From Mycolicibacterium sphagni (lineage in GTDB: Bacteria > Actinomycetota > Actinomycetes > Mycobacteriales > Mycobacteriaceae), in the NCBI RefSeq assembly GCF_013337765.1, contig NZ_VBSB01000004.1, forward strand, positions 84,816-148,815: a stretch of 64,000 nt of DNA, in the 5' to 3' direction. The notes under the pieces are model-generated. The model was not told the origin of the DNA and searched no databases. It was given only the letters and a program-made list of their open reading frames with translations. This document shows positions 46,430 through 55,348 of this stretch, piece by piece. Position 1 is the first letter of the stretch. Every line of letters starts with the position of its first letter. A program made the position numbers and the translations under genes.

Positions 46430-46945
46430 CTACAAACCGACGGTAACTTTCACCGTCTCGGAGGCTTGGCTCGCGCCGTCCGCCCGCCGAAGGCGCAAGG
46501 CGCCGGTGTAGTTGGCACCGGTGAATTGGTCGTCGGTCAAGATGATCTGGACCGACGTCGCGCCAGGAGCAAGTAACGGTGGGGCAAAAGTGATTGCCTG
46601 CAATGGAATCCGAATGTCCGGTCGGCCGATTCGCTCGAACGGCTTCGCGATCGACACCGACCGCAGATACTCCCGCTTCGGCACCTCGGCGGGCGCCGGT
46701 GGAATCGGATCGGTCGACGTGGCTTGCAGCCACCATGACGGACCGGCCAGGGCCACCTGAATGGCGCCCGCGTAGGTCCGCATGTTCAGGTCGAGAAGAT
46801 TGTGGATCAGGCGGACCCAGCCGTCGATTCCCCACTTGCCTGCATCGTCTCGCCGGGCGGCGTCCTGAGCGATCTGGTTGATCTGGTCGTAGTACCCCCG
46901 CATGACGCTCGCCGGCCGCTGGAGCTGGGGTCGCGGTGCGCTCAT
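46430..46945 (-). CDS. Unknown 171-residue protein, helical N-terminus and beta C-terminus
   Basis: From ATG 46945, overlapping the upstream stop as ATGA. I do not recognise a family. Residues about 10-70 are predicted helical (YYDQINQIAQDAARRDD, WVRLIHNLLDLNMRTYAGAI) and amphipathic. The C-terminal half (about 95-171) alternates hydrophobic strands, ending in ATSVQIILTDDQFTGANYTG and ALRLRRADG, like a small immunoglobulin-type sandwich. There is no signal peptide. The same two-part plan is seen in the 227-residue protein on the divergent arm of the cassette. It may bind a surface such as a lipid body or act as a scaffold; this is conjecture. Confidence 0.75.
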   Translation of the reverse strand: MSAPRPQLQRPASVMRGYYDQINQIAQDAARRDDAGKWGIDGWVRLIHNLLDLNMRTYAGAIQVALAGPSWWLQATSTDPIPPAPAEVPKREYLRSVSIAKPFERIGRPDIRIPLQAITFAPPLLAPGATSVQIILTDDQFTGANYTGALRLRRADGASQASETVKVTVGL

Positions 46946-48366
46946 TTTGCACCCCCTGGCTTTCCGGGCGACCGCGGAGACGTCATCGCCTGCAAGTACT
47001 TCCACGGTGAGCTCGCGAGCTCAGTGCTGACCCGCGTCGTGTAGTCGGCCAGGTCGGTTAGCGTGAGGCTGCCGGTCACCCACTTCTGCGCCATGTCGAA
47101 ATAGCCATTGGTGAGGTCCTGTGCACACTCGGTCCACGCGTCGACTGCTGCGGGGACGAAATGGGTCAACGGTGTTGCCGGTGGCGCCACGCCGGTGTCG
47201 GGATCCCTGTCGGCCTCGTCCTCATCCTTGGGGTAGAAGAACGGCTTGCGGCCGGTGCGTTTGGTGGCCGCCGCGCCAATCAGGAAGTCGGCTGATGCGG
47301 TGCCGTATCCGCCGAGGCAGACCAGCTTTCCCTGGGTGAATGCTGAGACACCTTGAATGTGAACGACTTTTCTGGTGGTCACATGCACGCCCGGCTTCTT
47401 TGGGTCGCCCGACGTCGACTTCATATTGATGAACCCGCGGTCGACCAGCACCTTCCCGTCGCCGGTGGCGAAGTCCGACTTGTCGAGGTCGTAGTCCACT
47501 GATGCTTCGAGGTTGTTAGCCCGATTGGGGTAGAACTTCAGCGGGGTCGTGATTTCCTGTCCCATCACCGTGACGGTTTCGAGCACCCGTCGCCAGCCGT
47601 CGGGCAGGAAGTCCGGTTCCTGATCTTGCATCCGCACGAAGAGCGCGGGGTAGTCCGCAGCCCAGTTGAACGGGTTGACGATGGCTAGCAGACCTTCGAG
47701 AGAGACGTCGTCGGAGTCGAACTCGGTGTCGATGACCACCGATTCGAGGCCGTCGACCATGACCACCGCCGTCTTGCATACCGGCGCCTGAAGCAGTTTG
47801 TCGGCTCGGAAATCGGTCACCGCCTGCGCGCGCACGGCCTCATCGAAATCGCCGGCCCGGGTGAAGTTCGTTGAGACGTGTTCGACGAACGAACTCCGTA
47901 CCGCCGCGCCCCTGTCCCGGCGAGTCTTGAGTGCCGTACCTGTCGGCGCGATCGCGGCCAGACATTGATTGAGCGCCGGACCGAGTGTGCGGTCGGGCTT
48001 CTCAAGGTCGGGCAGTGCGCACTTGGGTGCGACCTTCTTGAGACGGGCCGCGGTTGAAATGCCGTACAGCAGGCGAGCCTTCTGAGGCGCGATCAGGCGT
48101 TGGCCTTCTCCGTCCGCGGCGGCGATCCGCTTGAGCGCGTCGGTGAGGCTTGGCTCCTTGTCGACATCGCTGGGGTAGTACTGCTTCACCAGTTCGTCGT
48201 ACCAGCCGGCGTTTTGCACGGACCCGTGAAGCAATTTGTCAGCGGCTGCCAACAATTCAGGATCGTCTTTTGCTTCTTTTGCTTTCAGAACGGCGCGGTC
48301 TATCGCGCCGAACACTTCAAGAATGTCGCGAACCGGATTCGCGCGAACTGATCCTACTGATTCCAT
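46942..48366 (-). CDS. Unknown 474-residue protein heading the minus-strand cassette operon
   Basis: From ATG 48366; no family recognised. The N-terminal 130 residues are helical and charged (LEVFGAIDRAVLKAKEAKDD). The middle (about 190-400) is mixed alpha/beta with several Asp-rich loops (VVIDTEFDSDDVSLEG, ASVDYDLDKSDFATGDGK). The last 70 residues are helical again (WTECAQDLTNGYFDMAQKWV). No signal peptide or membrane helix is visible. It is the first gene of the operon, coupled by overlap to the 171-residue protein, so the two probably act together. Confidence 0.75.
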   Translation of the reverse strand: MESVGSVRANPVRDILEVFGAIDRAVLKAKEAKDDPELLAAADKLLHGSVQNAGWYDELVKQYYPSDVDKEPSLTDALKRIAAADGEGQRLIAPQKARLLYGISTAARLKKVAPKCALPDLEKPDRTLGPALNQCLAAIAPTGTALKTRRDRGAAVRSSFVEHVSTNFTRAGDFDEAVRAQAVTDFRADKLLQAPVCKTAVVMVDGLESVVIDTEFDSDDVSLEGLLAIVNPFNWAADYPALFVRMQDQEPDFLPDGWRRVLETVTVMGQEITTPLKFYPNRANNLEASVDYDLDKSDFATGDGKVLVDRGFINMKSTSGDPKKPGVHVTTRKVVHIQGVSAFTQGKLVCLGGYGTASADFLIGAAATKRTGRKPFFYPKDEDEADRDPDTGVAPPATPLTHFVPAAVDAWTECAQDLTNGYFDMAQKWVTGSLTLTDLADYTTRVSTELASSPWKYLQAMTSPRSPGKPGGAK

Positions 48367-48449
48367 TGGCCGCCCCCAACCATGTTTGCGCAGCTAGCAT
48401 AACGTGATTGCGCGTCAACTAGCGAGACAATTCTGACGGGGGGTCGCCA

Positions 48450-49133
48450 GTGGACGGTGGGAACAACGGCGATCTCCATGATGTGCCATGGGCGTCGATC
48501 TTCGATCCAGCGGCCAACGTACGGGCACTGACTGCTGTTCAGGCAGAAGGCTTTCGAGCTGCCAGCGAACTTGTCGACCGTTTCGTGCGGATGGTCGCGA
48601 CGCGCCCCGACGGTGGCGCGGCGACGGTGCGCCAAGCCTCCCCGCTATCTAACGAGCAACGCGCAGATCTGTTGGGTGCCACCGATGTGGAACCGCTGAT
48701 CAGGTCGTGGTGGGCAATGGCCGGACAGTTCCTCATGGGTGGCGCACCGCAAACTCCGCCGCCCACTGCAGCGATCTCGCCCACGCTGGACTTCACCGGC
48801 ACCGCAGCGACGGGCAGATTGGCATTCGAAACCGATGCGGGCGATACAGCAACGGCAGAGGTGTGGCTCCATAACTCAGCTGATGGTGATGTGGGCCTGA
48901 TTCGCCTGCGGTGCAGCGAGTTGATGGCCGCCGACGGATCCGTCATCGAGGCGAAGGCATGCCGGATACATCCCAAGGCGGTTCCGGTCCCCGGACGATC
49001 CAGCCGCGGTGTCGGCATCACGGTCAAAGTCGCCAGTAAGGTCAAGCCCGGCCTGTATCGCGGCACGGTATTGGTCGAAGGCCGCCCGGACTTGTGGCTG
49101 CCGGTGGCGTTGACCGTCCGCCCGGCGTCATGA
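48450..49133 (+). CDS. Unknown 227-residue protein, helical N-terminus and beta C-terminus
   Basis: From GTG 48450 with GGGGGG upstream; no family recognised. The N-terminal region is helical and partly resembles phasin-like surface helices (SIFDPAANVRALTAVQAEGF, AASELVDRFVRMV). Residues about 115-227 are beta-rich, closing with RGVGITVKVASKVKPGLYRG and LWLPVALTVRPAS, an immunoglobulin-like pattern. It overlaps the prenyl synthase start by 4 bp, so the two are co-translated. Architecture parallels the 171-residue protein on the other arm. Function unknown. Confidence 0.75.
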   Translation: MDGGNNGDLHDVPWASIFDPAANVRALTAVQAEGFRAASELVDRFVRMVATRPDGGAATVRQASPLSNEQRADLLGATDVEPLIRSWWAMAGQFLMGGAPQTPPPTAAISPTLDFTGTAATGRLAFETDAGDTATAEVWLHNSADGDVGLIRLRCSELMAADGSVIEAKACRIHPKAVPVPGRSSRGVGITVKVASKVKPGLYRGTVLVEGRPDLWLPVALTVRPAS

Positions 49134-50182
49134 CGAGCATCGCAGACCGCTCGGACCTGACCGAGGCCGTCGAGACCAAGCTTCGTGAGGTCGGCAAGGC
49201 GGTGCGGCGCGCGATGCTGGACGCGATGCCCGACGGAGAACCGGTGCAATGGTTGTACGGCCCGATGCGGGAGTACCCGTCGCGCGTCGGCAAGGCGCTA
49301 CGCCCCGCGTTGTGCCTGTCGGCCGGCCGCGCGTTCGGGGCTGCCCAGGAGGACCTGATCGGCGTCGCCGTCGCAATCGAATTGCTGCACAACGCATTTC
49401 TGGTGCATGACGATATCGCCGACGGTAGCGAGATGCGTCGCGGCCGTCCCACGCTGACGGCACGGCACGGGATGGCCGCAGCACTCAATGCCGGTGACGG
49501 CCTGGCCATCGTTGCCAGCCAAGTATTGCGCCGCGCGACCCGCCGGCTCGACCGGGACATCGCCGATCTGGTGATGGAGGAGTTCGACATCATGGCGATG
49601 CGGACCCTGGAGGGTCAAGCCACCGAGCTCGGCTGGCAACTCGACTGCGTGGAGGATCTTCGGCCGGCGGACTACCTCGACCTGATCATGCACAAAACCT
49701 GTTGGTACACCACGATTTATCCGCTGCGGGTCGGCGCGATTGTGGGCTCGAACGGTACGGCGGACCTGTCGCAGATGATCCGGTTCGGCTTCCACTTCGG
49801 CGCGGCCTTTCAGATCCGCGACGATCTGTTGAATCTGGTGGGTGACGAGCGGGACTACGGCAAGGAAATCCTCGGCGACATCTTCGAGGGCAAGCGCACG
49901 CTGACCCTGGTGCACCTGATGGCGAGTGCCCAAGGCGCTGACCGTGATGTAGTTCGAGATTATCTGCGCCGCAGTCGTGCCGAGCGTTCCGAGGAGCTGG
50001 TCCGGACCATCCGCAGGTTGATGGACGACTACGGCAGCATCGACTTCACCAGCGAATACGCCGAGGGCATTCTGCTGGTTGCCGAAGAGTATTTCGAGCA
50101 GGCCTTCTGTGATGCCCAGCAGGGCCCGGATTTGGACTTCCTGCGCTCGCTGGTGCCGTATGTCTGGGAGCGGTCGCGATAG
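49130..50182 (+). CDS. Polyprenyl diphosphate synthase (E-type isoprenyl transferase)
   Basis: A 350-residue enzyme from ATG 49130, overlapping the preceding stop as ATGA. It condenses isopentenyl diphosphate with allylic diphosphates. The first Asp-rich motif is DDIAD (94-98) in ELLHNAFLVHDDIADGSEMR, without the two-residue insertion of some short-chain enzymes; the second region is FQIRDDLLNLVGDERDYGKE near 234. The residue five before the first Asp is Ala, so chain length cannot be set with confidence. With the FAD desaturase-like enzyme on the divergent arm it suggests a dedicated isoprenoid product. Confidence 0.93.
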   Translation: MTSIADRSDLTEAVETKLREVGKAVRRAMLDAMPDGEPVQWLYGPMREYPSRVGKALRPALCLSAGRAFGAAQEDLIGVAVAIELLHNAFLVHDDIADGSEMRRGRPTLTARHGMAAALNAGDGLAIVASQVLRRATRRLDRDIADLVMEEFDIMAMRTLEGQATELGWQLDCVEDLRPADYLDLIMHKTCWYTTIYPLRVGAIVGSNGTADLSQMIRFGFHFGAAFQIRDDLLNLVGDERDYGKEILGDIFEGKRTLTLVHLMASAQGADRDVVRDYLRRSRAERSEELVRTIRRLMDDYGSIDFTSEYAEGILLVAEEYFEQAFCDAQQGPDLDFLRSLVPYVWERSR

Positions 50183-50271
50183 CGCATCCGCTGAGTCACT
50201 AGCGGTTCGTTGCTCTTTGCTGGTATTCATGATTCACCAGGTCTGAAGGGGGACGAGATGTCGCTTCGGCC

Positions 50272-52089
50272 ATGACGTTGACTGTTCTCGACATCGAGCG
50301 CTGGAGCGCCGGAGACGTGCGCGAGGTGTTCCATGCGGCGATCAGTCGTGCTCAAGCGGCGAGGGACGCGGCCAATGGGCTGGCGACGCTGCCGGCGTTC
50401 CAGACGTGGGGTGGTGAAGCTGCGCAGGCCGCCAAGGAAGCGATCGGCCAAACGCGTCGGGATCTCGATGCGCACGGGAACGAAGCAATGGCCGTGGCGA
50501 ATGCGGCCCGCCACGCTGCCGATGAGATCGAGCGCATCACGTCAGAACTAGCGACGTTGAAAGCGGACGCCGCATCGCTGGGCATGGAGATCGATCCGGT
50601 CGCCGGCACGGTGGTGCCGGGGCCGTCGGTACGCAACCCGATGGAAGCCGAACTCAAGGAAATCCAGTTGCAGCCGAGGCTGGACAAGATCGTCGCCGAA
50701 GCCAACCTGGTCGATGTGGCGCTGGCCAACGCGATCAACATGGCCGGCGGTAAGACGCCGATCCCGCCGCCGGGTCCACACCCGGAGATTCCCGATCAGC
50801 CGCCACCGCAGGACCCGAAGCAGTTCGCTGAATACTGGCGAAGCCTGTCGAAGGAACAGAAGGATTACCTCTACAACCACGACCACAACATCGGTAACCA
50901 TCCGGGCATGCCGGCCGGCGACGATCAGTATCCGGCTGCCGACTATTACAACAAGCTCAACCTGGCCGATCAGTTGGCGACGTCGCAGGCGGCGGCCGCC
51001 GAGGCCGATGCGCTTCGCGCGCAGCACCCGGATTGGGCGGCGGGGCAGAACATCCCGGCGCCCAACAAGCCCGGTGCGATTTTCGACAACCGGCTGAAGT
51101 ACGAAGCGTGGCAGCGGCAGTACAGCGATGCGCTCGGCCGCTCGAAGTACCTGCCCGATCTGCGTGCGGTCAACGACGCGGTGTCACGCAGCCCCGACCG
51201 CAAGCTGATGCTGCTGGACACGCAGAGCGGGCGGCAGGCCCGAGCCGCGATCGCCGTCGGCGACCCGGACGAGGCCGCGCATGTATCGGTCACGGCTCCC
51301 GGACTCAATACCACTGTCCACGGGGCTATCGGCGGCATGACAGACGAGGCAACGCGTGCGCGCCAGGAAGCCGTGCACCAGCTCGACGCCGCAGGGCGCG
51401 GCAATGAAGCGGTGAGCACTATCGCGTGGATCGGCTACGACCCGCCGCAGGTCCCCGGCACCGACGAAATCGGAGCCTCGCTCTCGGGGGGCTACGGGGT
51501 CAGCCATGATGACATCGCCAAAGCAGGCGCCGTTGATCTATCTCGGTTCTACGACAGCATCACTGCTGTCCACCAAGGACCGCTCGACCTGACCGCTATC
51601 GGGCACTCCTACGGTTCGTTGACCACCGGGCTTGCGTTACAGGAGCCGGGCAGTCACGGTGTGGACAACGCGCTCTTCTACGGTTCGCCCGGCATCGAGG
51701 CCGCAACCCCGCAACAGTTGGGGCTGCAGCCCGGACATGTCTTCACGATGGAAACACCCGACGACCCCATCCAGATGGTGTACGACGCGCCGCCGATTGC
51801 TCATGTCGTCGCACCCCTCCTGCCCTCGCCGCTCGACCAACTTGCCCAATCAACGCTCATTCAGGCGGATCTCTCTGGTGCCGGTCACTTCGGACCCAAT
51901 CCGGCGGCGAACCCCAATTTCACACATCTCGAGACCGGACCCACTGTTGCGCCGGACGGGCGGTTCTTCGGCGGCGCCAGCGGCCACAGCGACTATCCCC
52001 GTTGGGACGACACCCACAACCAGCTGTACGTCACCGGGTACAACATTGCTGCTGTCATTGCCGGTACCGACCCGATTCCGCAGAAATGA
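50272..52089 (+). CDS. WXG-like N-terminus plus DUF1023 alpha/beta hydrolase, candidate type VII substrate
   Basis: A 605-residue protein from ATG 50272. Residues 1-110 are two long helices around a WGG turn (LPAFQTWGGEAAQAAKEAIG), like WXG100/ESX-type proteins. A Pro-rich linker (about 160-185) leads to a middle domain and a DUF1023 alpha/beta hydrolase (about 315-570), with the nucleophile in LTAIGHSYGSLTTG (near 445). There is no classical signal peptide. The gene overlaps the following lipoprotein gene by 4 bp and lies 620 bp upstream of the ESX-4 genes. Secretion by ESX-4 or another ESX system is inferred only. Confidence 0.85.
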   Translation: MTLTVLDIERWSAGDVREVFHAAISRAQAARDAANGLATLPAFQTWGGEAAQAAKEAIGQTRRDLDAHGNEAMAVANAARHAADEIERITSELATLKADAASLGMEIDPVAGTVVPGPSVRNPMEAELKEIQLQPRLDKIVAEANLVDVALANAINMAGGKTPIPPPGPHPEIPDQPPPQDPKQFAEYWRSLSKEQKDYLYNHDHNIGNHPGMPAGDDQYPAADYYNKLNLADQLATSQAAAAEADALRAQHPDWAAGQNIPAPNKPGAIFDNRLKYEAWQRQYSDALGRSKYLPDLRAVNDAVSRSPDRKLMLLDTQSGRQARAAIAVGDPDEAAHVSVTAPGLNTTVHGAIGGMTDEATRARQEAVHQLDAAGRGNEAVSTIAWIGYDPPQVPGTDEIGASLSGGYGVSHDDIAKAGAVDLSRFYDSITAVHQGPLDLTAIGHSYGSLTTGLALQEPGSHGVDNALFYGSPGIEAATPQQLGLQPGHVFTMETPDDPIQMVYDAPPIAHVVAPLLPSPLDQLAQSTLIQADLSGAGHFGPNPAANPNFTHLETGPTVAPDGRFFGGASGHSDYPRWDDTHNQLYVTGYNIAAVIAGTDPIPQK

Positions 52090-52658
52090 GGATTTCGTCT
52101 ATGCCGCCGCGACGATCACGTCGAACTCGCCGCCTTGCCGTAGCCACCTGCGCCACGGCGATCGCACTAGCCGCAACAGGATGTCACGTGAGCAACCCGT
52201 ACCGACCGACCGATCCCACCCGCGCCAGCCAAGCCGCCGCGGCGCTGACGTCGCTGCCGACACTGGAAGACACCAAGGCTCAGATGACCACAGTGATCGA
52301 GCAAGTCGGGCAACAGATCTCAGCGATCGCCCCGGTGGTCACATTCACGTGGCGTCACGAGGAGAGCCGGGCAGGCTGCAGCCCACCCTACGAGCAATCC
52401 GACGGCAAGGAGATATTGATGCCCAGCTACGTCTCCGATGTGCCTATCCCAGAACAGAACTGGATGCAGGCCTACGACATCGCGTTACAGGCCGCCAAGA
52501 CCCTGAATGCCTCGACGGTCACCATCTTCAAGGACGCGCTCAACGATCACGATGTCCAGTTTTCCAGCGACACCGGAACGGTGCTCCGTCTGGGATCGCA
52601 ACGGGCAGCGCTCGTCACCGGTAGCACGGGCTGCCGGCTACCAGCCGACAAGCGTTAG
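52086..52658 (+). CDS. LppA/LppV-type lipoprotein, partner of the DUF1023 hydrolase
   Basis: A 190-residue protein from ATG 52086 (ATGA overlap). The N terminus is Arg-rich with a hydrophobic core and lipobox LAATGC (Cys33). The mature part has TWRHEESRAGCSPPYEQSDG, a pattern I recall from the mycobacterial LppA/LppB/LppV lipoproteins, and a disulphide-suited pair of cysteines further on. Genes of this family often follow a hydrolase of the kind found just upstream (from memory). A role as surface partner or protective factor for the hydrolase is possible but unproven. Confidence 0.82.
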   Translation: MRISSMPPRRSRRTRRLAVATCATAIALAATGCHVSNPYRPTDPTRASQAAAALTSLPTLEDTKAQMTTVIEQVGQQISAIAPVVTFTWRHEESRAGCSPPYEQSDGKEILMPSYVSDVPIPEQNWMQAYDIALQAAKTLNASTVTIFKDALNDHDVQFSSDTGTVLRLGSQRAALVTGSTGCRLPADKR

Positions 52659-52708
52659 CCTGTTGATGAACGAAATCGCCGCGTAGGCAGCTGTTCTAGC
52701 GTCACGGG

Positions 52709-54061
52709 ATGGCTGGCCGCCCGTCGCTTCGCGCTCAGTCGAGTGCGCAGCGCTTCCTGTTACGCCGCCTGGAATATGCGGTGCTGGGCCGGTCGATGCC
52801 GCAACGGCACGACCCCCTTCGTACGCAGAAGTTCTCGCTGCTGGCCGGCTGTGCCGTCGCGGTCGGGATGCTGGTTCTCGATGCGTTCCTAGGGGCATCC
52901 CGGTCCGACGTGATTCCGGGCGACGTCCCTTTGGTGATGTCGCGGCAATCGGGTGCGCTATTCGTTCGCGTCGATGATCGGCTGCGCCCGGTGGCGAACC
53001 TGACATCGGCCCGCCTGATTCTTGGATCGCCGGCGACGCCGCACGTGATCGACGAGGCCGCTCTGGTCAACGTGGCCGACGGGCCGATGTTGGGCATTGC
53101 CGGGGCGCCGCGGACGCTGGGGAAGGTGATCGCGTCCTCGGACCTGCTCTGGACGGTCTGCGACGATGCCGATGGGCTCACGACCGTGGCTGCCGGCGAT
53201 GACTGGGTCCCGCCGGCGCTCGACCGGCACGCCGCCGTCGTTGTCACCGTGACTCGCGGCGACGGGTCGGTCTTTGTGCTCTATGACGGCAAGCGCGCGA
53301 TGATCGACCCCGGTGATCCGGTCACCGCACGCGCGTTGCACCTGGACGGCGCCACGCTGGTCCGGAAAGTGTCTGCGACAGTTCTCAATGCGATTCCCGA
53401 GGTTCCGGCGATCGGCCCGCCGCGGATTGCCGAGGCGGGGCAACCGTCAGGGATTTCCGGCTTCCCGGTCGGTACCGTCCTGCGGGTCTTGCGAACCGAA
53501 TCGCCCGAGTACTACGTCGTGCTCGTGGGCGGGCTTCAGCGGGTCGGTCGGCTGACCGTGGACCTGCTCCGGTTCGCCGACCCTGCTGCCGGCGGCGACA
53601 TCCGCGAAGTGCCACCCGAGCTGATCGCCCGTAGCCCGCTCGTCGATGCCCTGCCGGTGGCCACGTATCCCGACGAACCACCCTCGCTGCTCAACGCCGG
53701 CGAAGAGCTTTGCGCGACATGGCAGTCCGGACGCACCGGTATCGCCATCGGTTCGCCGACCGCAGGCGGGCGTGAGTCCGTCACGCTGGCCGGATCCGAC
53801 GGCGACGGGCCCGGCATCGACATCGTGCGGATGACCCCTGGGCGCAGCGTGGACGTCACCGATCCGGGGGCGGGCGACCGCTATCTCGTCTCGGACGCGG
53901 GAGTGCGCTTCCCCGTGCGTGATTCGGCGGCGGCCGCGTTGGGGTTGACTGGGGCGCCGGTGGTGGCGCCGTGGGCGATCGTGGGTGCGCTGCCCAGCGG
54001 TCCGGAACTCGCGCGCGAGGCTGCGCTAGTTCGCCGGGACGTCCTCGGGTCGGCGCCGTAG
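52709..54061 (+). CDS. eccB4: ESX-4 secretion component EccB4
   Basis: A 450-residue protein with a short cytoplasmic N terminus (AGRPSLRAQSSAQRFLLRRL, typical of EccB), one membrane segment (LLAGCAVAVGMLVLDAFLGA, about 49-68) and a large extracytoplasmic domain with several repeats (YVVLVGGLQRVGRLTVDLLR). EccB anchors the periplasmic part of the type VII machine. Its 3' end overlaps the convergent mycP4 gene by 36 bp, the same orientation as in the M. tuberculosis ESX-4 locus. Confidence 0.95.
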   Translation: MAGRPSLRAQSSAQRFLLRRLEYAVLGRSMPQRHDPLRTQKFSLLAGCAVAVGMLVLDAFLGASRSDVIPGDVPLVMSRQSGALFVRVDDRLRPVANLTSARLILGSPATPHVIDEAALVNVADGPMLGIAGAPRTLGKVIASSDLLWTVCDDADGLTTVAAGDDWVPPALDRHAAVVVTVTRGDGSVFVLYDGKRAMIDPGDPVTARALHLDGATLVRKVSATVLNAIPEVPAIGPPRIAEAGQPSGISGFPVGTVLRVLRTESPEYYVVLVGGLQRVGRLTVDLLRFADPAAGGDIREVPPELIARSPLVDALPVATYPDEPPSLLNAGEELCATWQSGRTGIAIGSPTAGGRESVTLAGSDGDGPGIDIVRMTPGRSVDVTDPGAGDRYLVSDAGVRFPVRDSAAAALGLTGAPVVAPWAIVGALPSGPELAREAALVRRDVLGSAP

Positions 54062-55348
54062 CCGGACAGACGCCGCTGCAATCAGACCAGCCAAGCACAA
54101 CGCAGCGCCGGTCGCCGCGACCGCATAAGGGCGCTGCGGTCGGGGATCAGTCGGCGCGGGCGGGGCCTGCGGACGTGATCCGGCCGGCGAGGGCGACGCC
54201 GTCTGATCACTCAACGCTGCCACCGGGTCGACGACACCGTTGCCGACTGCGGCATTCCACCCACCGGCAGGGTGGTGTGCGGTGGTCTCGATGCGGGTCA
54301 TGACCTGCCGGGCCGACAGTCGGGGGAATCGGGCCCGTACCAGGGCCGCCAGACCGCTGACCAGCGGTGCGGCGTAGCTGGTTCCCGATATCGGCGCCTT
54401 GCCCGTCGGTGTCGGCATGGTTGCGATCACGCCGTCACCATCGGGGTCCAGGGAGATGACGTGTTCGCCGGGTGCCGCGGTGTCGACCCACGGACCGTTG
54501 AGGCTGAACTCCGATGGCGTGCCACTCGAGTCCACCGAGGCGACGGTCAGGACGTAATCGTCGTACCAGGCCGGGCTGGCGATCACGGTGGGTTGTGCGG
54601 TGGTGTTCTGACTCGGGCACTGACCTTCCCCGCCGACATTGCCCGCCGCGGCCACCACGACGGCGTCCTTGACGTCGACGGCGTACGACAGTGCGGCGCC
54701 GAGCGCCCGGTCGTCGAGCATCGACTGGGCACAGGCCACCGAGGAGATGTTGATCACCGAAGCACCCATGTCGGCAGCGGTACGGACGGCCATGGCCAGG
54801 GTGGTCACGTCGCCGAACCCACGGCTCGATAGATCTGCCAGTGGACCGAACTTGTTGCTGGACTGGCGGATCGCAATCAATGCGGCCTCGGGGGCGATGC
54901 CGCCGAATCCGGTCGGGTCGGTCCGATCGGGTGCTGCTGCGATGATCCCGGCGACGATGGTTCCGTGTCCGTCGCAGTCTTGCCTGCCGTCGCCGCTCGA
55001 GACATAGTCGCCGCCGGCGATGACACCGGACAGCCGACGGTGCGCGGCGATCCCGGTGTCGATCACCGCGACCCGCTGTCCCGCGCCGCGAGTGAGCCGC
55101 CAGATCGCGGGCAAATCGAAACCTGCCAACTGGGTTGCCGATACGTCGGCACCGTCGACGGGCACCGGCACCGCGCAGGCTTCGCGCTGTTCAGTCGGCT
55201 GGGACGGCGCAGGAGGTGCCGGCGGCGGCAGTAGTGAGTTGTCGATCGCCGGCGGGGTGACCGCGAACGCCGGCGGCGCACACGGCGGCAAGGCGAGCAC
55301 CACCACCGCAGTTGCCGCCGCGGACAGCCGGGAGCCGCGGTTCGTCAT
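54026..55348 (-). CDS. mycP4: ESX-4 mycosin MycP4, subtilisin-like serine protease
   Basis: A 440-residue protein from ATG 55348, overlapping eccD4 as ATGA. The signal peptide (about 8-28, AATAVVVLALPPCAPPAFA) is followed by the protease with catalytic Asp in VAVIDTGIAAH, His in DCDGHGTIVAG and Ser in SGTSYAAPLVSG. A Pro-rich segment and a C-terminal membrane helix (AATGAALCLAGLIAAASVRL) end the protein, as in other mycosins. It associates with the ESX membrane complex and is needed for secretion in other ESX systems. Confidence 0.96.
   Translation of the reverse strand: MTNRGSRLSAAATAVVVLALPPCAPPAFAVTPPAIDNSLLPPPAPPAPSQPTEQREACAVPVPVDGADVSATQLAGFDLPAIWRLTRGAGQRVAVIDTGIAAHRRLSGVIAGGDYVSSGDGRQDCDGHGTIVAGIIAAAPDRTDPTGFGGIAPEAALIAIRQSSNKFGPLADLSSRGFGDVTTLAMAVRTAADMGASVINISSVACAQSMLDDRALGAALSYAVDVKDAVVVAAAGNVGGEGQCPSQNTTAQPTVIASPAWYDDYVLTVASVDSSGTPSEFSLNGPWVDTAAPGEHVISLDPDGDGVIATMPTPTGKAPISGTSYAAPLVSGLAALVRARFPRLSARQVMTRIETTAHHPAGGWNAAVGNGVVDPVAALSDQTASPSPAGSRPQAPPAPTDPRPQRPYAVAATGAALCLAGLIAAASVRLRRRPEDVPAN

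Noticed and set aside
41190..50182. Cassette as a family 2 encapsulin terpene cluster
   Set aside because: Prenyl synthase and cyclic-nucleotide links are reminiscent, but no encapsulin-like shell protein or terpene cyclase could be seen.
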